Source of the DNA: DAIMZI01 sp036734025
GTDB taxonomy: Bacteria; Pseudomonadota; Alphaproteobacteria; Rhizobiales; Rhodomicrobiaceae
DNA length: 64,000 bases
Direction of reading: 5' to 3'
Assembly (NCBI GenBank): GCA_036734025.1
Contig: DAIMZI010000002.1
Coordinates: 148,243-212,242 of the forward strand
Below the pieces are notes generated by a model. That model had not been told where the DNA came from. It did not search any database and saw nothing but the letters and a program-made list of their open reading frames with translations. Each line of letters opens with the position of its first letter. The stretch's first letter is position 1. Positions 7,645 to 16,962 of this stretch are shown one piece after another. The position numbers were made by a program, and so were the translations under genes.

Positions 7645-8859
7645 CTAGCCGCCGGGCCAGGCATAGTCGTCCACACGGCCCTCGCGCGCGTTGAGCTTGT
7701 CGCCCTGAATGAGCACACGGTAATAGAGCCGCTGGGACAAAGGCGCCTGCTGACGCGCGCTTTGCAGGCTTAGCGCATCTGCCGGTGAGATCGTCGCAAG
7801 CGCTGTCAGCCCGTCGCCGATATCTGCTGCCAGCAACTCGCCCGTCGGAGAATAGTCGGAATAGGAAAAGTCGCGGCGCCTGCTCTGGGTTGGTGCCGAC
7901 GAACCGGGCGCGCCGCTTTCCGAGGCCCGCGTCTCATCGCTCGGCTCAGGCCCGCCATCTTCCTGATCCGGCGTTGGCGTCCGGCGCGTGTCGGCCTCGC
8001 GCCCACGCCCATCCTCCAGACCGCGCGCAACGAGCTGCTGCTGGGTCTCATCGCCATCGAGCGGGATTGAGCGTTCCCGCCGGGCCGCCGCCAGGTCGCG
8101 CTTGATGACAGTCTCGACATAATTCGCCAGCTTGGCGTTGCCATCGGCGGTGAAACCAACGCCGTTGCCCTCGCGCAGACGCTTGGTCACACCGCTCACA
8201 TCGGGTCCGAAGGCGCTGTAATTGCCGAATTGATCGACGAAGCTGTTCCAGGTCTCGATATATTTGACGCCGCCCAGATAAGTGCGCTCGCGGATGATCT
8301 GGTTGATCGCCTCGACCGCGACGGCCTGCTCCGGATCAGCGACCACCGGCAGGCCAACCCAGTATACCGCCACTTTCGCCTCGGTCAGCCGCTTGACAAT
8401 ATCCTCGACACGCAGGGCATAGGCCTGCGCCCATTCGGGCGTTGCGAACCTGATCAGGCCGTCAGCGGTGCGAATGCTGCGCTGATCATTGATGCCGATC
8501 ATGACCACGGCGATATGGATGTCGTTGGCTTTCAGCAGATTGGCGACACGCCTCGACCAGTCGAAACTATCGGGCCGGGTCAGGCCGCTGCCATTGTTGG
8601 TCTCGGCGGTGATCTTGATGGCGAGGCTTGATTCCAGTGCGCTGGAAAGCCCTGTCGCCAGCCCGCTGGCAAGCGAGTCGCCCAGGACGAACAGATTATA
8701 TTGCTCGCCGTCGGGGAACGGGTTGATGTAGCTGCGCGCCCAGGTGAGATCGTCCTGAGCGCGGGCGACCGGCGCGGGCGCGAGGACGACAAGACCCAGC
8801 ACTGCGGCAAGCAGCACACGCATCGTGACGCAGCCGCGCATGCGGGCAAGGGTCCTCAT
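7645..8859 (-). CDS. DUF459-type SGNH protein with degenerate block V
   Basis: The product (about 404 residues from the ATG at 8859) has a signal peptide ending APVARA, then an SGNH domain of the DUF459 type. Block I is intact (VLGDSLASGL, Ser near residue 62) and the oxyanion segment is intact (IGINDQRS). Block V reads NGVGFTADG where DUF459 relatives have DGxHFT, so both the catalytic Asp and His appear replaced by Asn and Gly; the codons were checked. A Ser/Pro/Glu-rich linker near residues 275-335 separates a C-terminal segment. Starts at 8904 or 8823 are also possible because no strong ribosome site is seen. It lies 133 bases before the other SGNH gene, and both may act on cell-envelope glycans. 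Confidence 0.78.
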   Translation of the reverse strand: MRTLARMRGCVTMRVLLAAVLGLVVLAPAPVARAQDDLTWARSYINPFPDGEQYNLFVLGDSLASGLATGLSSALESSLAIKITAETNNGSGLTRPDSFDWSRRVANLLKANDIHIAVVMIGINDQRSIRTADGLIRFATPEWAQAYALRVEDIVKRLTEAKVAVYWVGLPVVADPEQAVAVEAINQIIRERTYLGGVKYIETWNSFVDQFGNYSAFGPDVSGVTKRLREGNGVGFTADGNAKLANYVETVIKRDLAAARRERSIPLDGDETQQQLVARGLEDGRGREADTRRTPTPDQEDGGPEPSDETRASESGAPGSSAPTQSRRRDFSYSDYSPTGELLAADIGDGLTALATISPADALSLQSARQQAPLSQRLYYRVLIQGDKLNAREGRVDDYAWPGG

Positions 8860-9096
8860 GGAGCACCGTGTGATGATGGAAACCAGCCGGACGCTTGTGC
8901 TCATTGCGTGAAAACCACACTCATTATCGCATTGTCCCCGCCTGCATCCCACCTCGGCGCCGTCATCCCCGGTGCGCTGGCGATGCCGCGCAGGCTGATG
9001 GCGTTTCATAACCTGCGGACGATAAAGTATCGCGCTCAAATTTGCGATAAATTCGACAAGTCCGCAAAAGACCGGGGTTGCCCCCGCGCTTCCTGG

Positions 9097-10428
9097 TCAT
9101 CCCGCATTGGCGCCGCGGATCAATTCCAGCAGTTCCTTGGTCGCAAAGCCATCCGGCGTCATCTGGCGTGAGCGCTGGAAGGCGCGAACCGCCGCGCGCG
9201 TCTTCGGTCCGATCATGCCATCTACGTTGCCATCGAGAAAACCCATTCCCGCGAGCAATCTCTGCAACTCTTCGCGTTCACCGCGTGCAAGCGGGGTGGC
9301 ATCGCGTGGCCAGGGCTGGACGATCGGCCCGACACCCAGCAGCCTGTCGGCGAGATGGCCCACCGCCAGCGCGTAGGATGTGGAATTGTTGTAGCGCTTG
9401 ATGACGTTGAAATTGGCAATGGTGAGGAAGGCGGGGCCGCGTGCCCCGGCAGGCACGATCAGCGTGGCGCGGTCAGCAGGCCGGGGAAACGGACGTCCGT
9501 TGGGGCGCGTTATGCCGAGCCGCGCCCATTCGGATAGCGTCTTTTCGGTACGGTCATCCGCCAGACCATAGTCGAACCCCTCGGGCAATACCGCCTCATA
9601 GCCCCATGTCTCGTCGCTGCGCCAGCCCTTTTCACGGAAGAAATTGGCTGTGGAGGCCAGCGCGTCGGAAATGCTGCGCCAGATGTCGCGTTTGCCATCG
9701 CCGGTAAAATCGACAGCAAGCTGCTTGTAGGTGGTGGGGATGAATTGGGTGTGGCCCATCGCGCCTGCCCAGGAGCCCTTCATGTTCTCTGGCTCGATAT
9801 CGCCATTCTGCAATATTTCGAGCGCGGCCAGAAGCTGAACGCGGCCGAAATCGCGACGCTCGCCTGTGTAGGCCAGTGTCGCCAGCGATCTGATCACATA
9901 CTTGTTGCCCGTAAATGAGCCATAGCTGGTTTCGATCCCCCAGATGGCCGCCACATAATAGCGGCTGACGCCGTATTTTTCCTCGATCGCGTCGAAAATG
10001 GGCTTGTGGCGCGAGAGCATGGCCTGGCCGTTGCGGATACGCGCGGTCGATACGGCGCTGCCCAGATATTCCCATACGGGGCGCACGAATTCCGGCTGAT
10101 GTTCCGACAGGCGGATGATTTCGGGATCAGGCGTCACGCCATTGAATGCGCGTCGAAAAAGGGCTTCGGAGACGCCACGCGAGCGCGCCTCGGGCCACAA
10201 CTGCTCCACCCAGGCGGCGAAGGCGGCTTCGTCCTGCGCCTGCCCTGGCGCAGCCGAGAGCGCCATCAGACCGAGCGCCAGCAGCCCGGCGATCGCCAGA
10301 TCGGTCTTGCGCGGCTGCGCGGATGCAGGTGCGGTGGGTTTTTTCGGAGCAGAGGGCAGCACGATCGGCAGGAGCTTGAAAGGTCTGTCACTTCTGTTCA
10401 TCAGGCCCATTTCCGTCTTCGTGTTCAC
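9097..10428 (-). CDS. Lytic murein transglycosylase, MltB family, with peptidoglycan-binding domain
   Basis: The 443-residue product has an N-terminal hydrophobic segment (AGLLALGLMALSAAPGQA) after a basic stretch, an SLT_2/MltB catalytic domain (about 75-370) and a C-terminal PG_binding_1 domain (about 378-438, GFLDGNVDGMIGPKTRAAVRAFQ). The catalytic Glu is in WGIETSYG, and the family segments MGHTQFIPTTY and DFTGDGKRDIW are present. It cleaves the MurNAc-GlcNAc bond non-hydrolytically, leaving 1,6-anhydroMurNAc. The start is the GTG at 10428 with AAGG just upstream. It lies beside the SGNH pair on the same strand and head-to-head with the LysM gene, which suggests a cell-wall neighbourhood. 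Confidence 0.93.
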   Translation of the reverse strand: MNTKTEMGLMNRSDRPFKLLPIVLPSAPKKPTAPASAQPRKTDLAIAGLLALGLMALSAAPGQAQDEAAFAAWVEQLWPEARSRGVSEALFRRAFNGVTPDPEIIRLSEHQPEFVRPVWEYLGSAVSTARIRNGQAMLSRHKPIFDAIEEKYGVSRYYVAAIWGIETSYGSFTGNKYVIRSLATLAYTGERRDFGRVQLLAALEILQNGDIEPENMKGSWAGAMGHTQFIPTTYKQLAVDFTGDGKRDIWRSISDALASTANFFREKGWRSDETWGYEAVLPEGFDYGLADDRTEKTLSEWARLGITRPNGRPFPRPADRATLIVPAGARGPAFLTIANFNVIKRYNNSTSYALAVGHLADRLLGVGPIVQPWPRDATPLARGEREELQRLLAGMGFLDGNVDGMIGPKTRAAVRAFQRSRQMTPDGFATKELLELIRGANAG

Positions 10429-10669
10429 TTCGCCTTAGGCGCTAGAAGAGTCTTAGCGGCTGATACGGATCCGCTCAACCCCAAGGTCACGATTGCGCAT
10501 GATCTCGCGCACGGCGCGGCGCTGGACCGAGCGGCGGCATGAGGGAAAAATTAACTAACAAACCATCAATGACCCCTCGCAAATTCGATCTTAATTTTCG
10601 CTTCACCTTCGCTCGTCACGATTTGGCGCAGGCGTTCTTTTCGCATTTGCAGAAAGGTTAAGTGGCACC

Positions 10670-12886
10670 ATGACGAGCGGATCGAGCCGTTGGCGGGCGC
10701 TCAGTGCAGCGATCGGGGGCGCGGCACTGGCATCATTGTATCTGTCTGGCACGGGCGCGCTGGCTCAGTATTACCAGCGTGACAGCCAAGCCGGCTATCA
10801 CGAGGTCGCCCCTGGCGAAACCATGTTTCGCATTGCCGGGCGATATGGTGTCACGGTGGAGAGCCTCGCGGCGGTCAACGGGATCACCGATCCGCGCACA
10901 TTGCGGGTCGGCCAGAAGCTCGTGATACCCGATGGCGCCAGCTTCGTGCAGCCCACCCCCGATCACACCGCCAGCCTGGCGCGTCATGAGCCCTACCGCG
11001 ATGAGCGCGCCATGCGTGTGCATGAGGCCCCCCGCGAAAGCTGGCGCCGGAGGCCGCCGCGCGCCGCCGATCATGCCGTTGATCCCTATCATCGCGCAGA
11101 AGCGCATGACGATGAGGACGGCGAGCATGATCATGCCGATGATTCGCGATATATGCACAGCCACAGCGAACGTCGCGAAACCGACGCCGCGCCGGCCGAA
11201 GAGAGCTATTCAGCGCTGAGCCCGCCAATTCCGTCGCGCTCGGCCCGCCGCGAGGCGCGGCCCCATGTGCGTCCGGACGCGGCCGCACGCCTGCGCGATC
11301 CCGAGGATTCCAAGCGCGACCACACCCCCTTGCGCGCTGGCCCGCAAGACCTTGCGCGGCTCGCAGCCACCATGATCGAGCCCGCGCGAGCGGCTGAAGG
11401 CGGCGCGCTCGATAGCGAAATGCCGGCCGGCTACACGATCCTGGCCGAACTGATCGCCCTTGATCTGGGTGCCGGCGGGACGCGCGCGGGCGTTCCGGCG
11501 CTCGATCTCGGCCCGGTCTACGGGGACGGGCCGGCAGACGCGCCACATCTTTATGCCTATCCCTATCTGCGCCACGGCGAGCTTTTGACAGGGCGCGGAC
11601 CGCAGGCGCGTCATGATCTGCCGGTCGACCGGCGTACGGGCATTCACCCGGCAAGCGAGGCCGATCCTCTGGTGCAGCAATTGGTGAGCGCCTTCATCGC
11701 CCTGCATAACCGCGCCATCGACATGCTCATCGACCGCCACCTCAATGATGACCGGCGCCGCTATTGCCGGCGCGAGTGCACGAATGTCGAACTCGCAGCC
11801 GCGCTGCCCACCAGCAAGCAGGCGCTGCTGTTCGAGGACGCGCGCGAGAGCGTCATCCATTATTATCACCGCGTCATCGTGGAGGATTATCTGCCCCGCC
11901 TGGTCGGCGATGAGCGCGCCCGCGACATCCTCATCAATGGCCGCGACTTCTATTTTCCCGGCGGCTTCCGGCGCGATGACGGCGAGACGCAAAGTCCGGT
12001 CCTGCCGTCTTCATTCGCGCAGGCCGCGTTTTTCTACCGCATGAGCCAGTTGCGCGAGACCTATGTCCTGCGCGAGGGCGTCCGTGCGAGCCTGCGCCAA
12101 TTGGCAATGGACGTGACAGCGGACCGGCGCCGGCCGACCCGGCTTCACCGCGAAGATCTGATCGACTGGCGCTATTTCCTGGATATCACCGCAACGCCGC
12201 CGGAAGGCTTCAACTTCGCCCGGCGTATCGACCCGCTGCTGGCGCCCGCCCTGCATGAAGGGGCGCGCGTCCCGGTGGCCGCCGACATCATGGCGCGCGG
12301 CGCAACCGCCCGCCTGCCTGCTGGACAGGATGTGGCGCAACAGGTGCTGCCCGCCCTGCGCCGGCGCGGTGTGCTGAACATGTGGGATGCCCCGCAAGAG
12401 GCGCGCGGCGAAGATTACTGGCGCGCCTTCCTGATGGCTCCGGACCGGGCAACCAGCGATATCCTGGGGCGCGTCGGCACGCCGGTCTGGTACTATATTC
12501 TGGAGGAAGCCTACCGCTTTGGCGCAGCCACCGAATTCCGCGCCGATACAGAAGCCTATGCCCATGCGGCGGTGGATGAGCGGCGCTATGCCTCAGCCGC
12601 GCCCGGCGTACCGCGCGCATACAGCCACCGCGCCGCGGGCAACGGCCATACGCTCGGCCCGGTTGGCAGCGTCATTGTCGGCGAGGTGCTCGTCGGGTTG
12701 GTCGAGCATTACGGCATCTCGACCGGGCGCGGCCTCGCCTTCCGGCCGCCGATCGAGACCAGCATCTATGGCGAGCGCGGCAAGTTCGGCCTCACCCGGG
12801 TGCGCAGCGCGCGCGGTGCTCTTGGCGAACGTTACCTGATGCGCAATCTCATCATCGACGCCGGTCTGGCTGGCCCGCTGCGCTGA
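10670..12886 (+). CDS. LysM protein fused to a degenerate animal-heme-peroxidase-like domain
   Basis: The 738-residue product has a signal peptide ending near ALAQ (residue 33), one LysM domain (about 43-88), a His/Asp/Arg-rich linker (about 105-225) and a domain from about 240 that resembles the bacterial animal-type peroxidases (ALDLGPVYG, ALHNRAIDML, FEDARESVIHYYHR...DYLPRLVG). Key residues are missing: the distal segment is AELIALD (relatives GQFIDHD), so distal His becomes Leu 264 and the heme-ester Asp becomes Ala 263; the proximal segment is AAFFYRMSQLR (relatives AFRYGH), putting Met 458 at the proximal His. The catalytic Arg also seems absent. It is likely a periplasmic peptidoglycan-binding scaffold rather than an active peroxidase. 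The start follows GGTTAAGTGG. Confidence 0.75.
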   Translation: MTSGSSRWRALSAAIGGAALASLYLSGTGALAQYYQRDSQAGYHEVAPGETMFRIAGRYGVTVESLAAVNGITDPRTLRVGQKLVIPDGASFVQPTPDHTASLARHEPYRDERAMRVHEAPRESWRRRPPRAADHAVDPYHRAEAHDDEDGEHDHADDSRYMHSHSERRETDAAPAEESYSALSPPIPSRSARREARPHVRPDAAARLRDPEDSKRDHTPLRAGPQDLARLAATMIEPARAAEGGALDSEMPAGYTILAELIALDLGAGGTRAGVPALDLGPVYGDGPADAPHLYAYPYLRHGELLTGRGPQARHDLPVDRRTGIHPASEADPLVQQLVSAFIALHNRAIDMLIDRHLNDDRRRYCRRECTNVELAAALPTSKQALLFEDARESVIHYYHRVIVEDYLPRLVGDERARDILINGRDFYFPGGFRRDDGETQSPVLPSSFAQAAFFYRMSQLRETYVLREGVRASLRQLAMDVTADRRRPTRLHREDLIDWRYFLDITATPPEGFNFARRIDPLLAPALHEGARVPVAADIMARGATARLPAGQDVAQQVLPALRRRGVLNMWDAPQEARGEDYWRAFLMAPDRATSDILGRVGTPVWYYILEEAYRFGAATEFRADTEAYAHAAVDERRYASAAPGVPRAYSHRAAGNGHTLGPVGSVIVGEVLVGLVEHYGISTGRGLAFRPPIETSIYGERGKFGLTRVRSARGALGERYLMRNLIIDAGLAGPLR

Positions 12887-12919
12887 AGACCTGCATGCCG
12901 AGACCATTTCAGGCAAAGC

Positions 12920-14833
12920 TCAGGCCGACAGGCCGTGGGTGCGCAGCGTTTCCCTGATCTCATCAAGGATAGCCGGATCATCGATGGTCGCGGGCATGCG
13001 GTATTCCTCGCCATCAGCGATCTTGCGCATGGTGCTGCGCAAGATCTTGCCCGAGCGGGTCTTGGGCAGCCGCTTGACAGCGAAGGCCAGCTTGAACGCG
13101 GCAACCGGTCCTATCTCGTCGCGCACCATCTTGATGACCTCGGCGACGACCTCATCGGGGTCGCGGCTGACGCCCGCATTGAGCACGAAGAACCCGGCCG
13201 GCACCTGGCCCTTTATGGGATCGGCGATGCCGACCACGGCGCACTCCGCGACATCGGGATGATTGGCGATCACCTCTTCCATGCCGCCTGTCGACAGCCG
13301 GTGGCCGGCCACATTGATGATGTCATCGGTGCGCGCCATGACGAACACATAGCCGTCTTCGTCCACGAAACCGGCATCACCGGTCTTGTAGTAGCCGGGA
13401 TAATCGCTCAGGTAGGAATTGCGGAAACCCTCATCATTGTTCCACAAGGTCGGCAGACAGGACGGCGGCAGCGGCAGTCTGATACAGATCGAGCCGGTCT
13501 GACCGGCGGGCATCTCCTTGCCCATCTCGTCCAGCACCCGGACATCGTATCCCGGCATGGGAACAGTCGGCGAGCCGTATTTCACCGGCAGCATGCCCAG
13601 CCCGACCGGGTTTCCGGCAATCGCCCACCCGGTTTCGGTCTGCCACCAATGGTCGATCACCGGCACCTTCAACTTTTGCTCGGCCCATTTCACCGTGTCT
13701 GGGTCGGCGCGCTCGCCCGCCAGAAACAGCGTGCGCAAGCTCGACAGATCGTAATGCCTGACCAATTCGCCCATGGGGTCGTGCTGCTTGATGGCGCGAA
13801 ACGCCGTCGGCGCGGTGAACAGGGCTGCCACCTTGTGCTCGGCGATCACGCGCCAGAAGGCGCCGGCATCAGGGGTGCCGACCGGCTTGCCTTCATACAT
13901 GATGGTGGTGCAGCCGTGCAAAAGCGGGGCATAGATGATGTAGGAATGACCGACGACCCAGCCGACATCTGAGGCCGCCCAGAACACCTCGCCGGGGTCG
14001 ATCCCGTAATGGTTCTTCATCGACCATTTGAGCGCGACCATGTGGCCGCCATTGTCGCGCACGACGCCCTTGGGGATGCCGGTGGTGCCCGAGGTATAGA
14101 GGATGTAAAGCGGGTCGGTGGCCGCGACCGGCTGACAATCGGCGCTCAGGCCGGCTGAACGGGCTTTTTCCACCAGAGCGCGCCAGTCATGATCACGCCC
14201 GGCGAAAAGCGTCGCGCCGGCCTGCTCACGCTGGAGGATGAGCGTTCCCGCCGGCTTGTGGGTGGCATGGGCGATGGCGCTGTCGATAAGCGGCTTGTAG
14301 GCGACGATGCGCCCCGGCTCGATGCCGCATGATGCCGACACGATCAGTTTCGGCCTGGCGTCGTCGATCCGCGTGGTCAGTTCATGCGCGGCAAATCCAC
14401 CGAACACCACCGAATGGATCGCGCCGAGGCGCGCGCAGGCGAGCATGGCGATCGCGGCTTCGGGGATCATCGGCATGTAGATCAGCACCCGGTCGCCGCG
14501 CCCCACGCCAAGCCCTCGCAGCACGGCCGCGAACACGGCCACTTCATCGCGCAATTGGCGATAGCTCAGCACCCGCTGGCTTTGCGTCATGGGGCTGTCA
14601 TGGATCAGGGCCGGCTGATCGGGGCGCGTGGCGATGTGGCGATCAACACAGTTGTGGCAGGTGTTGCACTCAGCACCGACGAACCAGCGGCCATAGACGC
14701 CGGCATCAGCATCAAATATGCGCTCGGCCGGCTTGAACCAGTCGATCTCGCGGGCCGCTTCGGACCAGAATCCTTGCGGATCATCTTTCCAGCGGCGGTA
14801 GGTTTGCGCATAGCGGCTGGCCGATTGTTCCAT
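12920..14833 (-). CDS. prpE: Propionyl-CoA synthetase-type acyl-CoA ligase (PrpE)
   Basis: This 637-residue AMP-forming acyl-CoA synthetase has the adenylate motif (YTSGTTGIPKG), the DHWWQTETGW segment characteristic of the acetyl/propionyl-CoA synthetase group, YKTGDAG, and the C-terminal Lys in KTRSGKILRST that is the catalytic and acetylation-regulated residue. Length and detail favour PrpE over acetyl-CoA synthetase (which is nearer 650 and differs at the N-terminus). It activates propionate, and perhaps acetate or acrylate, to the CoA thioester in the cytoplasm. A GGGAG element lies upstream of the ATG at 14833. Other prp or methylmalonyl pathway genes are not in the window. Annotation as a broader short-chain acyl-CoA synthetase is the alternative. 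Confidence 0.9.
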   Translation of the reverse strand: MEQSASRYAQTYRRWKDDPQGFWSEAAREIDWFKPAERIFDADAGVYGRWFVGAECNTCHNCVDRHIATRPDQPALIHDSPMTQSQRVLSYRQLRDEVAVFAAVLRGLGVGRGDRVLIYMPMIPEAAIAMLACARLGAIHSVVFGGFAAHELTTRIDDARPKLIVSASCGIEPGRIVAYKPLIDSAIAHATHKPAGTLILQREQAGATLFAGRDHDWRALVEKARSAGLSADCQPVAATDPLYILYTSGTTGIPKGVVRDNGGHMVALKWSMKNHYGIDPGEVFWAASDVGWVVGHSYIIYAPLLHGCTTIMYEGKPVGTPDAGAFWRVIAEHKVAALFTAPTAFRAIKQHDPMGELVRHYDLSSLRTLFLAGERADPDTVKWAEQKLKVPVIDHWWQTETGWAIAGNPVGLGMLPVKYGSPTVPMPGYDVRVLDEMGKEMPAGQTGSICIRLPLPPSCLPTLWNNDEGFRNSYLSDYPGYYKTGDAGFVDEDGYVFVMARTDDIINVAGHRLSTGGMEEVIANHPDVAECAVVGIADPIKGQVPAGFFVLNAGVSRDPDEVVAEVIKMVRDEIGPVAAFKLAFAVKRLPKTRSGKILRSTMRKIADGEEYRMPATIDDPAILDEIRETLRTHGLSA

Positions 14834-15006
14834 GGCGGATACGCTCCCAGGAGGATTATTGTTGTTGGCGACAAATGTCCCACAGCCTCACAGACGAGGC
14901 GGTCAAGTCATCCGGCGGTATTCTGGGAGCGAAGGGGCAAGCTTGGCAAGAGCCGCGATGCATCAGCTGCGACGGTGGAACCGGCTTTCAGCCTACAGAT
15001 GCGGCC

Positions 15007-15171
15007 TTACAGGCAGAAGAAGCCCGCAAGGCTGGTGGACATATCGAGCAGTATGGCATTGCCGCGCGCCAGCCACAGGCCCGCCGCGCCGACGATGAGC
15101 GCGCCGACAACCGCGGCAGCGCCCAGCATCATCATGAAGCGCGTCTTGTCCCTGAGGTCTATGTCGCTCAT
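15007..15171 (-). CDS. 54-residue membrane protein coupled to the MFS gene
   Basis: The ATG at 15171 overlaps the stop of the MFS transporter gene (ATGA), which is the main reason to call this short frame. The product has a charged N-terminus (MSDIDLRDKTR), a transmembrane helix rich in Ala, Gly and Val (about residues 12-33, MMMLGAAAVVGALIVG onward) and a second hydrophobic stretch at the C-terminus ending GFFCL. It could be a small accessory subunit of the transporter or an unrelated membrane peptide. I do not recognise a named family. Confidence 0.6.
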   Translation of the reverse strand: MSDIDLRDKTRFMMMLGAAAVVGALIVGAAGLWLARGNAILLDMSTSLAGFFCL

Positions 15172-16391
15172 TGGGTCACCGGTTTCAGAGTTGGGGCTGG
15201 CGCTTCTCGAATGGCAAAATGTAGCGCGGCCGCCATCAGCCCGAGTATCACCGAAATCCACCACATCGCTTCATATGAACCAAATATATCGAACATGTAG
15301 CCGCCAAGCCAGGCCCCCAGAAAGCCGCCGACCTGATGCGACAGGAAGACGAAGCCGAACAGCATCGACATCCATTTGGGGCCGAACAGGGTGGCGACAA
15401 GCCCGCTGGTCAGCGGCACCGTGCCCAGCCACAGCACACCGAGCAAGGCGGAATAGACGATCGCCGTCTCGTAAGTGAGCGGCAGGAACAAGAAGCCGAG
15501 GAAGACCATGGAACGCAAAAGATAGAGCCAAGCGAGCGCGAGGCGCTTTTCCATCACCTGCCCGGCCAGGCCGCAGAGATAGGTGCCGGCAATATTGCCA
15601 AGCCCGATGGCCATCAGTGCCATGGTGCCGGCTTCAGGACCAAAGCCGCGATCCGATAGGAAGGCAGGCAGATGGACGGCGACGAAGGCGACGTGAAATC
15701 CGCAGACGAAAAAGCCCAGCGTGAGCAGACGGAAATCGCGGTTGGGCAGCGCCTGGCGCAGCGCGTCGCCAAAGCTCAGGTCGGTTGCTGCGGTCGCGGA
15801 CCTGGCCGGACGTCCGGCCACGGCCCAGCCGAGTGGCGCCATGATCGCTGCCGTCAAGGCGAGGATCATCAGGCTCTGCGCCCAGCCGAAATCCTGGATC
15901 AGTACATGCGCATAGGGCAGTGCGAGAAACTGGCCGATGGCGCTGCCCATGCTGGCAAGGCCGAGCGCCATGCTGCGCTTGTCCTCCGGCGCGGCGCGGC
16001 CCACGGCGCCAAGCACGGCCGTGAAGCCGGTGCAGCTCACGCCGAGACCGATCAGCGTGCCGGCGCCGATCAGTCCGGCCTCGCTGGTGGACTGCGCCAT
16101 CATCATGACGCCGGATGCATAGATCAGCCCGCCGACAGCAACCACGCGTCCGGCACCGAACCTGTCGGCCAGACCTCCGGCGACCGGGGCAAACATGCCC
16201 CAGACCAGATTGAGCAGCCCCAGGGACAAGGCAAAGGTCTCGCGGCCAAGCCCAAGATCGAGGCTGAGCGGAGCGAGATAGAGCCCGAATGTCTGGCGTA
16301 TCCCCATATTTATGGCGAGGATCGCGGCGGCGCCGAAAATGATAAGCCAGCCGATCCTGGCCGCCGGCGAAATCTGCTTGTCCGGGCTCAT
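15168..16391 (-). CDS. Major facilitator superfamily transporter
   Basis: The 407-residue product has about twelve hydrophobic segments in two halves. The conserved loop 2-3 signature is present as GGLADRFGAGRV, and the second half repeats a related pattern. The first segment (INMGIRQTFGLYLAPLS) resembles the oxalate/formate and monocarboxylate antiporter subgroup, so an organic anion is a plausible substrate, but this is weak. The ATG at 16391 has AGAGGAA upstream; the open frame extends to 16499 without conserved residues. Translation appears coupled to the 54-residue membrane protein that follows. It lies in the inner membrane. Confidence 0.87.
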   Translation of the reverse strand: MSPDKQISPAARIGWLIIFGAAAILAINMGIRQTFGLYLAPLSLDLGLGRETFALSLGLLNLVWGMFAPVAGGLADRFGAGRVVAVGGLIYASGVMMMAQSTSEAGLIGAGTLIGLGVSCTGFTAVLGAVGRAAPEDKRSMALGLASMGSAIGQFLALPYAHVLIQDFGWAQSLMILALTAAIMAPLGWAVAGRPARSATAATDLSFGDALRQALPNRDFRLLTLGFFVCGFHVAFVAVHLPAFLSDRGFGPEAGTMALMAIGLGNIAGTYLCGLAGQVMEKRLALAWLYLLRSMVFLGFLFLPLTYETAIVYSALLGVLWLGTVPLTSGLVATLFGPKWMSMLFGFVFLSHQVGGFLGAWLGGYMFDIFGSYEAMWWISVILGLMAAALHFAIREAPAPTLKPVTQ

Positions 16392-16563
16392 CGTTTCCTC
16401 TGGTCTGGTATCGTGCTTCTCGTCCTTGCACGCCTTTATGGGGACCGAACCGTACTCCAAGCGGCACGCCGGCATGACGGCGCGGCACTGCCCCGGCATG
16501 AACTGGACAAGATGTTAACCCGGTGCAATAGTCCGGCACCATATATAATAATGAGATCCTGAT

Positions 16564-16962
16564 ATGAGCAGGTTTCCCGACCTCTTCACCTGGTGGAACG
16601 GCGCAACGCTGGGCACCCGCATGTTCACGCGGCGCAGTGGCCGTCTGGTCGGCACCGATGATGGCGGCAACCACTATTACGAACAGCGAAAAGGCGTCGG
16701 CCCACTTGGAAAACCACGCCGCTGGGTGATCTATAATGGTGTCGCAGAAGCGTCCAAGGTCCCACCCGAATGGCATGCCTGGCTGCACTACACTGTGGAT
16801 GTGCCCCCGAGCGAAGAAGATTACAGCCCCAAGGCCTGGGAAAAGCCGCACATGCCAAACATGACCGGCACGCCGCAAGCCTATCGCCCGTCGGGCAGCA
16901 TATTGAACCCGCGGCCACGTGCACAGGGCCGGCCCGATTATGAACCCTGGGATGCCGAATGA
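16564..16962 (+). CDS. NADH:ubiquinone oxidoreductase accessory subunit, NDUFA12 family
   Basis: This 132-residue protein matches the NDUFA12 (B17.2) family: TWWNGATLGTRMFT, GxDDGGNHYYEQR, RRWVIYNG, EASKVPPEWHAWLHY and the C-terminal proline-rich YRPSGSILNPRPRAQGRPDYEPW. NDUFA12 is an accessory subunit of respiratory complex I shared by mitochondria and many alphaproteobacteria, bound to the peripheral arm. It is encoded away from the nuo operon here, in the aat-acc neighbourhood, as is common in this class. A TATAAT-like box lies at 16544-16549, which would give a very short leader. The next gene starts within its stop codon (ATGA). Confidence 0.93.
   Translation: MSRFPDLFTWWNGATLGTRMFTRRSGRLVGTDDGGNHYYEQRKGVGPLGKPRRWVIYNGVAEASKVPPEWHAWLHYTVDVPPSEEDYSPKAWEKPHMPNMTGTPQAYRPSGSILNPRPRAQGRPDYEPWDAE

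Noticed and set aside
15634..16878. A 414-codon minus-strand frame starting inside the NDUFA12 gene.
   Set aside because: It overlaps NDUFA12 and the MFS gene in other frames and has no family features.
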